From Ochotona curzoniae (taxonomy: Eukaryota > Chordata > Mammalia > Lagomorpha > Ochotonidae): a stretch of DNA of 64,000 nt. The DNA lies in assembly GCF_017591425.1 (NCBI RefSeq), contig NW_024467120.1:12180746-12244745 (forward strand), in the 5' to 3' direction. Shown in pieces: positions 33,734-44,189 of this stretch; the stretch's first letter is position 1, and every line of letters starts with the position of its first letter. The notes under the pieces were generated by a model. That model worked only from the letters and a program-made list of their open reading frames with translations. It was not told the origin of the DNA and did not search any database. The position numbers and the translations under genes are program-made.

Positions 33734-35734
33734 TGGAAGTGCTATTTGGTTTACGCTGAATCCATCCTTGATATCAAACTAAATATTCTCGTCAGTCCAT
33801 TCGATCCGTAGCGGGTAGCTTTGGGAAAGTTGAACACATTCCAAGAACACGTTTTCCATATTCAGATACACTACCACACTATCACAATGGAAAGCCTTTG
33901 GGAGGGCTCCATTAGCGCTTCAGTTAATCCAAAAGATCACCGTCAGCTGAAGTCGGGGCTACTCACCATTTCCAAATGAGATAATCTTTGCCATTACTGC
34001 ATCTCTCAGCTTTTTCAGCTGAGGTTCTTCATTCGACTGCTTTAAATGGGCATCTCCGCACACAAGACCTCCACGGAGAGTCTCAGACAAGTGGGTTAGG
34101 GCACTCTCAGAGCTTACTGGCAGGGCACCTGCTCGTGGCAGGCAGCAGGTTGGAGGAGACGGCAGGGAGCATCAACCCTTTCTCAGTGTGGACCGCTCCA
34201 GTGTCCGCTGCCTGGGCTTGTTTTTCTTTAGCCTTGGTCTCAGCTCCTCCACGAACAGGCTAAGTTCTAGTCGCTTTATTTCCTTAGGCTGCTTCTGGCA
34301 AGATCGAGGATCTGTCTGTGTCTCTAGGTTAGGAAAAATAAGAATTCCAGGCGAATTGTAGGAAGCTCACGAGAATTCTCTGGAATCTCAACCTTGTTTC
34401 GTTCATGGATCCTTTGAGCAGTGAATTTGGAAGCATCTACAGTGATTATGACTACAGAGCTCAAGGGTGAAGAGTAGTTGCCTTCATCTTCAGCTGACGC
34501 TTACGGTGGGACCCACAGTGACCCATGTACTGTACGCCTTGTGAAAGCATACAGCCAAATCTGTAGCCAAGAGTTTAAGTTGAACCTTTATGTTACTGAA
34601 GTGAAAGTGTAAATTAGATACAACTATGACAACTTTCAGAACCTGAAAAAGTAAAAAATAAACAGAAAAAATAAAATATGTGTTATAAAAAAAATCAGAA
34701 AAATGTATAGTATATGTATGTATAGTACTAGTAGAGACTGGTAAAATGGATGAAGCTAACTCTGTTACTTTATAAATAAGTGAAAATTTCAACTCTTAAC
34801 AAATATATTGCACTCTCAGACCTTCAGTGTTACCAAAGAAAGAATAAATCATTGGTAGGCTAAACAAATAACTTATTTAAAAGGATATCCAGAAATTGGA
34901 AGGCAAATTATGGTTCAAGACTTCATTTGTGATGAATGTAGCAAAATGAAAATTCCAAATATGGAGGAAAATAAATAAATATGAAAATGTGATACAAATG
35001 GTAACTCATCAATAGATATAGATGGATTATTCAAAACATGATATTGAACTAGTTGGATAGCCAACTAAGAAAAAACAAATCTGAAGTCGATCTGCCACCT
35101 GTGATTTAAAAAAAAGCTGCAAGTAGATATAAACTTTACAAGAATAAAGAAAAAATCACAAATATAACTACAGGAAAGATGAAGACAGAATTTTTCTATG
35201 GTGCTGAGGTAGGAAAGAAATTTTTTTATGAAATTTGGGCCCAATGTAAGTTTGACATCATTCATTGCGTTAAAAAAAAATTCCTCCTGGATGTAACTTC
35301 ATCCTCTTAAAAATGCAGAAGAATAAAGAGCAATGAAATGAAGAAACTGTGGACAAAATATCTATTTTTTAAATATGTAGCTTATACATCTCAGCAAGAA
35401 AAAAAATGCCACCTCACAGGGAAAAAAACATATAAACCATATGAATACTGCACTCATGAAAAAGAAACAAATGGCTCTGAAAATATATTAGTGTCAATGA
35501 AAGAAATGTAAAAGGGAAACTACAGGAAAAGGAATAAATGGACAGTTCTTAGCAAGCAAGCAAACAAAAATAAAACAACTGTTTTGGTTGTAATAGTGAG
35601 ATACCATATCAATTTCGGTGAATTCTATAGCAAATTAGCATAGATGTGGTGACATAAAGCAAGAGAAATGACAGTTGGTGTAGTTAGGTGTCATTTTCCT
35701 TTCTGACGGCTTTCTCCTTTTGTAATAATAAGCT
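33734..35734. other. Between tRNA genes; one exon-like segment, otherwise AT-rich
   Basis: 33734-34500 is higher in GC and contains the open segment at 33959-34171. From 34500 to 35700 the DNA is AT-rich with no recognisable gene or repeat. Confidence 0.4.
33959..34171 (-). other. Exon-like open reading segment, no ATG
   Basis: The minus strand is open for 70 codons from just after a TGA at 34172-34174 to a TAG at 33959-33961. It ends EPQLKKLRDAVMAKIISFGN followed by GTGAGT, a consensus splice donor at 33961-33966. No acceptor or partner exon was found and I do not recognise the protein. It could be a decayed exon, a non-coding RNA exon or chance. Confidence 0.2.
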
Positions 35735-35816
35735 TGGCAGCGGTGGGATTCGAACCCACGCCTCCGAAGAGACTGGAGCCTTAATCCAGCGCCTTAGACC
35801 GCTCGGCCACGCTACC
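35735..35816 (-). tRNA. tRNA-Leu(AAG): tRNA-Leu (anticodon AAG)
   Basis: The 82-nt reverse complement is a type II tRNA with a long variable arm (CTCTTCGGAG): acceptor GGTAGCG/CGCTGCC, A box TGGCCGAGCGG, anticodon stem CTGGA/TCCAG around TTAAGGC (anticodon AAG), B box GGTTCGAATCC. It agrees with mammalian tRNA-Leu(AAG). No run of four T follows within 40 bases on the transcribed sense; only TTATTATT at 4-11 nt. Confidence 0.97.
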
Positions 35817-36039
35817 ACATAACAAAATGTTTTGGGACAATCTTAAATGATACCAAAGGCACAAACCCTATTGTTTTTATGCAGAAAGGATTCTGCACCG
35901 GCAAAACCTGCAAATAGCTCTCTCTTTGAGATCCCTTGCCTTGCAACTGGGAGATTAGCGTTTGCCTCCTGTCCTCTGTTCTTGTGGTATCCGAGAATAA
36001 AGATGCGAATGCTTACTTAGTAAAAGGACTCCGTCCTAG

Positions 36040-36480
36040 AGCAAATGGTTAGAAATCGTGGTCCCGGCAGGGTTGGGTCTCTAATCCCTCAGGCGTGCTT
36101 GGAGCGTGCCGAAGGGAAGTCACTTTGGGTCTCCACAAGCCGAAGGCAGAGGGACCCCATCTCCACCCACCCAGGCTCCAAGTGATTTTTGCGTCTGCAT
36201 GTGATTTCTTCCTGTGAAATCTGTGAAAAGAAACAACTTCTGAAAAAGGCCTTTTGCGCCTTACTCCTCGTGTTGGGGGCCATGATTCCCAAAGTTCGGG
36301 GCTGCGTGAATTCGCCCTGAGCGTTGGGCTTGCCTCGCCGCTCCCGCGCGGATGGGGAGTGTCCTGCAGGCCCACCCCCACGTGCGGCGGGAGACCCGCG
36401 CGTCGCATCGCCTCCCTGCCACGTGTCCTCTCCCTCAGCTCTGCCTGGCCCACTTGATGCTGCCCTGACATTGTTTCAAA
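36040..36480. promoter_or_regulatory. CpG-rich segment near tRNA-Leu
   Basis: CpG-dense sequence (CGCCGCTCCCGCGCGG, CACGTGCGGCGGGAGACCCGCGCGTCGC) beginning about 230 bp from the tRNA-Leu gene. The 140-codon minus-strand ORF is long only because AT-rich stops are absent. It may be a small CpG island tied to open chromatin at the tRNA locus. Confidence 0.45.
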
Positions 36481-36494
36481 TTCCAGCAGTGAGT

Positions 36495-36670
36495 AGTTCT
36501 TGGCAAGTCACTTAAAGTTTTCAAGCCTCACTTTCGTCATATGAAGAAGGAAGACAGTAAAACTTCTCTGAAAATTGGATGGCATAACCTTCATTTTGAA
36601 CAGACGCATGTCAGCTGCTTGAAGGAGTACTTGGCTCACATTAAGTACTCAGTGAACCTTACTATCTCTT
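36495..36670 (+). mobile_element. MIR element
   Basis: CTTGGCAAGTCACTTAAAG ... AAGCCTCACTTTCGTCATATG ... GAAGGAGTACTTGGCTCACATTAAGTACTC matches the MIR core and 3' end in order. Confidence 0.8.
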
Positions 36671-36680
36671 TGTCATAAAG

Positions 36681-37440
36681 TTTTTATGTCATAAAGTTTT
36701 TATGAGTAACCTTTCGAACTCAGTTTTCCATCCTACATGATAGTGACAAATAGCATTCCATTTTACAGATGATAAACCTTTCAAAATTAACAAACGCATT
36801 GACAAGAAAGCCAAATGAATTTTAGTTAAATCAATAGATAACATATAGACAACTTTCAACCGACTCCTATAATTTGAAATTTTTAAAATAGTCTAGTTGG
36901 GTCAGGTGACCTTATCTTGGAACCCAAGAGTTTGTTTTTCTTTCAGACCATTCTCAGTCATCTCATTTTCTCCCTCCCTTCTATTCACATTAGAAAGGGC
37001 CCTTCAGCTAAGTTGGTCAGGCACAGCCACCACACTTAGGAACCTGACGTGCGTCCGCATAAGGACACAGCAGAAGCTCCACTCTTGTTTTTGCAGCCTG
37101 CAACTCTTCCTGCCTGTAGACCCATGTCAGGACTTTTGTTCCTGTCTGTCACTTTCTAGTGGTGTCTTCTCACGTGTCTTGCTGTGGACCAATGTGAACA
37201 ATCTGATGAGATGTGATGGCTCACATGGTCAGTGATGTTTAAGATATTGTGGAACATCCACTGGGGCGCATATTTATTTAATAAAGGATAAAATACTGAA
37301 ATGATTTTTGTCAAGAATTAGGACATACTTATAGCAATGCTAAACAATATAATGGCATATATTCTTGTTTTGCAACCTTTTCTGGTGAAGCTACTACAAG
37401 AAAACTGAAAGAAAATCATGGGTCGGTACAAAGACAGGGG
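36681..37440. other. Intergenic before tRNA-Met
   Basis: No gene or clear repeat. The 112-codon ORF at 36897-37235 has no domain. Confidence 0.4.
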
Positions 37441-37442
37441 GT

Positions 37443-37515
37443 GCCTTCTTAGCGCAGTAGGCAGCGCGTCAGTCTCATAATCTGAAGGTCCTGAGTTCGA
37501 ACCTCAGAGAAGGCA
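37443..37515 (+). tRNA. tRNA-Met(CAT): tRNA-Met (anticodon CAU, elongator)
   Basis: A 73-nt cloverleaf: acceptor GCCTTCT/AGAAGGC with discriminator A, A box TAGCGCAGTAGG, anticodon stem TCAGT/ATCTGA region around CTCATAA (anticodon CAT), and B box GGTTCGAA-type AGTTCGAACCT. The sequence follows vertebrate elongator tRNA-Met, not the initiator (which starts AGCAGAGT). A TTTT terminator lies at 37527-37530. Confidence 0.97.
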
Positions 37516-37879
37516 CGACTATTCTATTTTCCAGAGAGCTGCCCAAGCACAAAGTATTTAAACTGTCCTACCCACTAAGCTTCTAAGGTATCAACATGAT
37601 ATCCCGGGTTTGGGTCCATTTTGGACTCAACTTCAGCCGTCACCACAACAGTGATTTGGTAGAGACTCCGGCACATTGTAAAACTATAACCTGAGTCCAC
37701 ACATCTGTATTAAAGTTAGTGATTCAAAATAATACCAATATAATACCAATCCCTCAGCTATTGGTAACTGAGTACGTTGCCTTGTACCCACACACGTTGT
37801 AACATTACTGGGAGAAATTCACCCACTAACTTGTGGGACTTCTGAGCCTGGTTAATGTCAGATTTGTGCTAACTGTACC
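37516..37879. other. Intergenic after tRNA-Met
   Basis: Unique-looking. CCCACTAAGCTTCTAAGG to GTGATTTGG near 37570-37660 is a possible decayed CSINE. AATACCAATATAATACCAAT is a small direct duplication. Confidence 0.35.
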
Positions 37880-38458
37880 ACACAAAAGCTGGGGATGGTC
37901 TGGACTAGGACATGGTGCCCGCCCACAGCACACTGTCAGTTCACTTCATAGATGGGGCTGATGGCAGCACTGACCAGGTATGCCACTGATTCACTAGTAT
38001 GTACAGTGGCTGGTGCAGGTGATGAGGTCACCTTGGGGGACTTTCTAATTACATCACTGGACTCAAACCCCAGCCATAAGGAAAATCAAAATATATGAAG
38101 TGTATATATTGAAACTAAGCTTCGTCAGTTGCTGGTGCCTGTGCAGTGGATACAACGCCCAGATGCACATGGGTGATATAACAGCCAGTTCATCTAGGCC
38201 AGCAGAGGACGCTGAGCGCCTCATCAGAGGATGGAAAACAGAACAACTCTCTTGACCAAGCTCTGTAACATGTTCCTTGCATCCTTTGGATGCACTAAGG
38301 TGAACTTGGCCCATCAACAGATCTTGGAAAAATGTTCTCGACCACGGTGCAATGAAGCCAATAGCATCTCGGAACTATCAAAACCACTCAAGTAACACCC
38401 TTGTAATATTCTTCCCCACTTGGGGGCACTTAGGCATCATCAAATGACTGTCCCCCAG
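37880..38458 (+). mobile_element. VNTR-bearing retroposon, copy B (partial)
   Basis: Shares the family 3' domain: ATCACTGGACTCAAACC, CGGTGCAATGAAGCCAATAGCATC, AACTATCAAAACCACTCAAG and AGGCATCATCAAATGACTGTCCC, the last also present in copy E (50487-50509). It is 5' shortened and its 3' end runs directly into a headless CSINE. Confidence 0.55.
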
Positions 38459-38695
38459 CCCCAGGTGCTCCTTGTGGCCTGGGAAGGCAGTCGAGGATGG
38501 CCCAAGACTTTGGGACTCTGCACCCAAGTGGGAGACCTGGAGGAACCTCCTGGCTCCTGGCTTCAGATCAGCGCAGCACCGGCCACTACAGTCACTTGGG
38601 AGTGAGTCATCAGATGGAAGATCTTTCTTCCTGTCTCTCCTCTCTGTGTATCTGAGTTTGCAATAAAAATAAGTAAATCTTTTTTAAAAAATACA
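38459..38695 (+). mobile_element. Headless CSINE fused to the VNTR element
   Basis: CTTGTGGCCTGGGAAGGCAGTCGAGG onward to AATAAAAATAAGTAAATC. The tRNA head and first half are missing; the junction with copy B is abrupt. Confidence 0.85.
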
Positions 38696-38699
38696 TTTT

Positions 38700-39596
38700 T
38701 GGCAAGCAGTTAGTATTTTGTTGAAGATCTTTGTCACATGGCTAAAATAACAGACCTGTTTATTCGCTAGTATAAATCATGCTTTCGACGCTTGATGCTT
38801 GATCCTAACACTGCCATAGCAAATCACCACAAACTGGGTGGCTTAAAACAGTTTCATAGTTAAAGAAGCTGAAAATGTGGAATTCTAAGGAAGCATCCCT
38901 CCTCACATATTCAGCTTCTGACAATTGCTAGTGGCAAATAGCAAAATTAAAGCAATGTGGTTTAAAGAAAAGTGGTTAAAGATTTTGACCAGCTTTATTT
39001 TTAATTCTATAACCAAACAATCTTTGATTCTGCTAAACAGAGTGAATGTTTCCATGAGCCAAGAAAAGTGGTTTGTATAGACAGATAGGGCCTGAAGAAA
39101 GGGGAAACAAAAGACACACAGTGGATCAGTTATTTCAAAGCCACTTTCTTTGTAAGGTGAGGACAATGAGACAGAATAGGAAAATGATGGATTCATGGAC
39201 ATCAGGTTAGATCAAGTTCTTTCTTTTGTGCGCTGAGTAAAGCGGATGGACCTTTGTGTCACACCAACTTGTTTATCCTAAGTTCCAATAACTAGCTTAG
39301 CTTCAGCTTGGTGGTGTAGCGTTCTACCATTTCAACTTCAGTCCTCGCTGCTGTGGCCCAGTGCAGGAATTCAATCTAAAGCAATGTCCTGCTGCACTTT
39401 CTGTTTCACGTTAGCTCTGCTTGGCTTTCCTTCCTGCGGTCAGTAACTGCAACCTCTGCCTTAGTTCTCAAGAATCTTCTTGCCACTTTATCTTCCAGTA
39501 TCTAAATCTCCCTCTTTACTATTATCAAGGTATCATCTACTGGATTAGAGACCACTTTAATTGAATACTATCTCATTAAAACTCAATTCCTTTTAC
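38700..39596. other. Intergenic with an ancient repeat scrap
   Basis: GCCATAGCAAATCACCACAAACTGGGTGGCTTAAAACAG at 38813-38851 is a well-known old eutherian repeat motif (family not assigned). No gene. Confidence 0.45.
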
Positions 39597-39606
39597 AAAG
39601 TGCCTG

Positions 39607-41356
39607 TATTCGGGCTGGCCATGCACCCACCAGCATGCCCGAGATGTGGCATTGGGAGAGGCTCTGATGGAGGAGCTTGGGCAACTCCTCTGTCAGGACA
39701 CAGTCCCTGCAGGTGAGCACAAGAACCAGGACAGAAAAAGGTACCCACAGGCATATATTTGGCACAGGTTGTGGGCAGACCAGGCTGAACCAGTTCACAT
39801 CACCCGCTGGCAAATCCAAGTACCAGAACAGAGTGTGGATCAGGCCAGGTTTGGTGCCAACACATACCAGGACACAGTATGCTGGGATTAATTGCTTGCT
39901 GGGCTGGGCTAGGCTGTAACCCCCACCAATGTCAGCTGGAATTGAGGGTGGGCCAGACCAGGCTACTGCACCCACAGGCACATGCTGAAGTAAGAGGGGC
40001 CATGCCAGACTGGGCCATAGTACCCAACCAGCACATGTGAGAACTGAGGGGGGGGGGGGGTTAAACCAGCAGGATGAATGTGGAGGGCCCCCTACTGGAC
40101 TGCCACTCTCACCAGAAAGCATGAGTTGGAATGGGGCAGACCAGATCAGGCCAGGCTACAACACCTGTGGGCTTCATGTGGGCTAGATCAGGGAAAAGCC
40201 AAGCTTGGTTGACTGTTCCAATTGGTGCAAGCATAAATCAGAGTGGGTGAGGGTTGGTTGGGCTTTGCCACATCATCAGCTGGCAGATGCTGGCATGGAA
40301 AGAGGGGGCTAATTCTGTCAAGTTAAACTGCAGAACCACCTGGAGAGAGCATGTTCCAGGAATGGGAGTGGCCCAGTAGGGTAATAGTGGGTACCTCCCT
40401 CTTGGGTTGCTACTCGACTGCTGAGCATGAAAACCAGGGGCAGGCATGGCTAGACAAAACGGCACCTGCCAGCATGTGTGTGGGCTGGATAGTGGGGTTG
40501 GTTGGGATGAACTAGGCTTCAATGCCCATTGATACGTACGAGAGCTGAATGGGATGTGGGACAGACTGAACAAGTCTGCTGTACATAGTGGCAAGCATGG
40601 GAACCTGGGTAGGGGCCAGGTTTGGTGGGGGTTATTGTGGGTGACTCTGACTAGGCTGCAGCTCTCTATGGTTTATGTGAGGGTCAAGTGTGTGTTGGGC
40701 AGGATCGGGCTGCACTGCAACACCCATCAGTTCACGTGGAAGACAGGGCTAGAAACAGAACTGACTTGGTAATTGCAACCACCAGTATGTGCATAAGCTG
40801 ATTGAGGCGACAGATGGTGCCAGACCTTGAACTGGCAAACACACACAAGAATCAGGTAAAAGTTTCAAGAATCAGACAAAGTTTCTTTGGAGATCCCTCC
40901 AACTGAACTGCTGATCTCAGCACCCCAACCATGAAGAGAAGTGCAGGTTCCATGTGTCAAAGCTGAGCCTCCACAGTGGCTCAGACGGAGCAGTGGACAG
41001 CATATCCAAGTGCACAAGGAGGATATGGCAGTCCATCGGAACCTGCAGAAGACACCTGGTACCACAACAGAGGACAGAACAAATTGATATCCGCCCCAGC
41101 CACGTGTCGGCAATGAAAATCTGGGCAAACGGAAACTCCAAAGTGGACTATTGTCAACCAGTGGATTCTGGAGAGATATCATCGTGTTTGGAATGGTGAG
41201 ATTGACAGCAATTCAAAACTGTTGAACTGTCAAAACCACTTGAGCAGAACCCTTGGAGCATGCCCCTCATTGGGGACCTGGGATGGGTGGGAGGCTTCTC
41301 CCTTTATCTCTGCTTACTCCAGATACAGAAAAACAAACAAACAAATAAATTTTTAA
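39607..41356 (+). mobile_element. VNTR-bearing retroposon, copy C, full unit with target-site duplication
   Basis: AAAGTGCCTG occurs at 39597-39606 and 41357-41366, exactly flanking a 1,750-bp GC-rich unit that ends in CCAGATACAGAAAAACAAACAAACAAATAAATTTTT. That is a retroposition signature. The 5' ~1.2 kb is built of degenerate ~65-75-bp units (GGGCCAGACCAGGCTACTGCACCC, GGCCAGGCTACAACACC, GGATCGGGCTGCACTGCAACACCC and similar). The 3' ~450 bp is non-repetitive. No ORF2, gag or LTR ends are present. A G13 run sits at 40048-40060. Confidence 0.75.
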
Positions 41357-41488
41357 AAAGTGCCTGCTTTCAGATGACATTCCAGGTCGCATTAACAGTT
41401 ATTGAGGATTAAGTCTTCAACATCTTTGAGAGGTACATAATTCAACCAAAAATATGCCTGGACTTATTCACAAATTGAAAATAATATC

Positions 41489-41835
41489 TGGGGCCTGACA
41501 TGATGGCTCAATTGGATAATCTTCCCCTTGTAAGCACTGGGCTCACCTACGGGTGCCATTTTATGTTCTGGCTGCTCCACTTCCATCAAGCTCCCTGCTT
41601 GTGGCCTAATAAAGCAGTCAAATATGGCCCAAAGCCTTGAGACCTTGCACCTGTGTGGGAGACCCAGAAGAAGCTCCTGACTCCTGGCTTCAGATCGGTG
41701 CAACTCCAACCATTACAGTAATTTGGGGAGTGAGCCAGTGGATGGAAGATCTTTCTATCTCTGCTTCTATCCCTTCTTTTTTTCTGTAAATCTCCCCTTA
41801 CAATTAAAAAAAAACCAAAAACTATTTAAAAATAA
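41489..41835 (+). mobile_element. CSINE copy, plus strand
   Basis: GGGGCCTGACATGATGGCTCAATTGG head, complete body and A-rich tail. Diverged. Confidence 0.85.
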
Positions 41836-41884
41836 ATAAATACTAGTTTCCAAACAAGTGTAGCAACAAATTAGAGATAATGAA

Positions 41885-42080
41885 GTGAACTTGATTTTTA
41901 TGTTCTGGCTGTGTCACTTGTGCTTACTCATCAATTCTTCCATCTGCTGTATGAGGTCAGCTTATCATTACTGCCTTTCACAAATGAGAAAGAGGCTGCC
42001 CATTGAGCTAAAGCAACGTGCCACAGGTCCCTTAGCTCTCAGTGAAGCCGCTAAGGCTTGGGTACAGGCAGTGTTACCTA
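41885..42080 (+). mobile_element. MIR/L2-like fragment
   Basis: TTCTGGCTGTGTCACTTGTGC ... CATTACTGCCTTTCACAAATGAGAAAGAGGC ... AACGTGCCACAGGTCCC in MIR/L2 order. Confidence 0.5.
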
Positions 42081-43119
42081 CCTCAAAGTCCTAATCAAAA
42101 GGTCTCAGGCAGAGAGGAGAGTTTTCAGGTTAGCGGAGCTTGATCCTGCTACCATGGTACTTTGAATAACAATAGTAAGCACACTGCAAAGATTTCCCAT
42201 TGAACAGTGGGAAGTCAGTCACTTCTAATGTCATCCAAGAGACAGGAAGGGGCCTGTGATTACCCAGGCCCCACCCTACACACTGCCCTTACTCTTTCCT
42301 TGCTTTATGCTTCTCCATAGACATCAGCAGACTCAGATACATTTGCTTCTTGCACATAATCCGTGCGTATGTGTGTGTGTGTGTATTTTGTGTGTGTGTG
42401 AGAGAGACAGAGAGACGGGGGTGGGGGGAGAGAAAGAAATGCCCCTATGAAAATTTAAGACCCTTTAGAGCAGTGACTTACTAGCTGTGTTCAGTGCTTA
42501 TTTTCTCACATCAGAAATATGCCTGAATTGTGAAAAAAACCAAGAGTTTATATTTATTAAACAGAAGAATGAGTGGGAGGTTAACAAAAAAAAAAGTGTA
42601 CAATTGCCATGAAACCCTAGGGTCAAGGTTAAATCATTTTATTTGGTAGAATTCCCCAAGCTGAACTTTACTCACAGCGACGTAGTCCTACCCCCTGCAA
42701 GTACCCTAGTTTTCCGTACTGGCCAGCAGTGCATCCATTATTTTATCTTCTCATCAGAGGTGAATTTTGTAATTGGATAGTGTTGGAGTCAAAAATATAC
42801 ATCCTTAAGTCTGGAGGTGCTGTAAACAGAACATATTTAAGGTGTTCAGAAATACTTTATGATGATTGAACTAATGAGGTCACAATATTGGCCCTGTTTT
42901 ATGATAGTTTTATGCAAAACTTTAGTGAAAAATGATTGTGATAACTGGAAGTGTTTTGCATTTGAATGGTCATCATCCTAAGACTGTCTTTAAAACTCCG
43001 GGATCTGAGTAGGTTGCTGCAGAATAGCTTATAAGCTACGTGGTTGTCCTGTGAGGCCATTAAGTTTGACAGCAGGCCAACAAACGAGAACTTTCAGAAA
43101 AAGCTAATTTGCTGGGGGG
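42081..43119. other. Intergenic with GT/GA microsatellites
   Basis: (GT)n at 42371-42384 and 42390-42400 followed by a GA-rich run to 42437. No gene. Confidence 0.5.
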
Positions 43120-43139
43120 AAAAAAACCCGCACAAATCC

Positions 43140-43213
43140 AGGCCCTACTGGGATTCGAACCCAGGATCTCCTGTTTACGAGACAGGCGCTTTAACCAACT
43201 AAGCCATAGAGCC
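43140..43213 (-). tRNA. tRNA-Thr(CGT): tRNA-Thr (anticodon CGU)
   Basis: The reverse complement is a 74-nt cloverleaf: acceptor GGCTCTA/TAGGGCC, A box TGGCTTAGTTGG, anticodon stem CCTGT/ACAGG around CTCGTAA (anticodon CGT) and B box GGTTCGAATCC. The T-run terminator is the complement of 43120-43126. It matches mammalian tRNA-Thr(CGT), as found in the human 6p22 tRNA cluster, and reads ACG codons. Confidence 0.97.
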
Positions 43214-43444
43214 ACGTGAAGGAGCCCCTGCGGTTGAATTCCACTCACTTTACAGCTGTTAAACAGAGGCATTTACACGCTCTTTGGAGAAGATGCCAAC
43301 TCCCAAAAAAGATTCCCTTCTTCACCACGCAAGTTGGAGACTAAAACCACACAGAGGAAAGCATCAGGCGGTGGCAAGATCATAAAAAGGAGCGCTACAC
43401 AAATTTACGCAAAGCCGTGGCTCTACAGCGATGGTAAAGACTGG

Positions 43445-43450
<6 letters not shown>

Positions 43451-43491
<41 letters not shown>
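43451..43491. repeat. (GA)n microsatellite
   Basis: Twenty uninterrupted GA units. Confidence 0.97.
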
Positions 43492-43492
<1 letters not shown>

Positions 43493-43549
43493 TTCACGAA
43501 GTTCGTGGAAAATGCACCCCGTCTTCCACCAACTGTTTGAAGTTCTTGA

Positions 43550-44120
43550 TGTGTGCGTGTGTGCGTATCTTGGAGTCTTCAAGGACCTCTATGCCACAGT
43601 TGTTGGCCCATGACCCGCTTAGGGATGCCTGCAATTGCCCGGGAGGGCGGGGCGATCCGCGTCTACTGGTGTTGCTTCTCGAAAGCCGCTTCCAAAAGGA
43701 CCGCAAAGCTCTGCTCCACCTGCAGCGGCTCTCCAGGGGCGCGGGGTTGGCCACTGCCTGGTCAGCTTCCTCCCGCAGGAACGTAAGGGACAATAAAACA
43801 TCCGCCAGCGAGAAAAGCCTGAATCTGCACAACCCGATTTCCTTCCACCTTTTGTCTGGTCCTCGTGGGCTTGGTTTATGTCACTCAGGCATATCTGAAA
43901 CTTCAATCACACAAAGGGGTACTATTACGTGGTCCTCGTCCCTCTGTCGTGACTCCCCCTTGGATTGTCTCCGCTGGCGTTTTTGCCGCGCACCTGCAGG
44001 GAGCCCAGCGCACAGGGAGAGCGAAGACCCTGGGAGGACGGCAGGGGAAAGGGCTCTGGGACGCTGAGGGGTCCGAGGGGTGCAGGTGCAGGTGCAGGGA
44101 GGCTGCGGAAGCCCTTAGCA
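43550..44120. promoter_or_regulatory. CpG island near tRNA-Thr(CGU)
   Basis: CpG-rich sequence (CCCGGGAGGGCGGGGCGATCCG, TCCAGGGGCGCGGGG, GTTTTTGCCGCGCACC) with a GCAGGTGCAGGTGCAGG micro-repeat at 44081-44098. Overlapping 60-176-codon ORFs occur on both strands with no recognisable domain, so I do not call a protein. It could be a promoter of an unseen transcript. Confidence 0.45.
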
Positions 44121-44189
44121 GGTGGGCAGACGCTAGTGCCCTGCAGCTTACGAACTGAACGCTAAATAAACCTCTTTGGTTCACAAAGT

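Noticed and set aside
36049..36471. 140-codon minus-strand ORF
   Set aside because: Located in a CpG-rich patch with few stops; low-complexity Arg/Pro/Ser content and no recognisable family or splice pattern.
43537..44067. 176-codon plus-strand ORF in a CpG island
   Set aside because: Overlapping ORFs of similar length exist on both strands; no domain and no conserved start context. Better explained by GC content.
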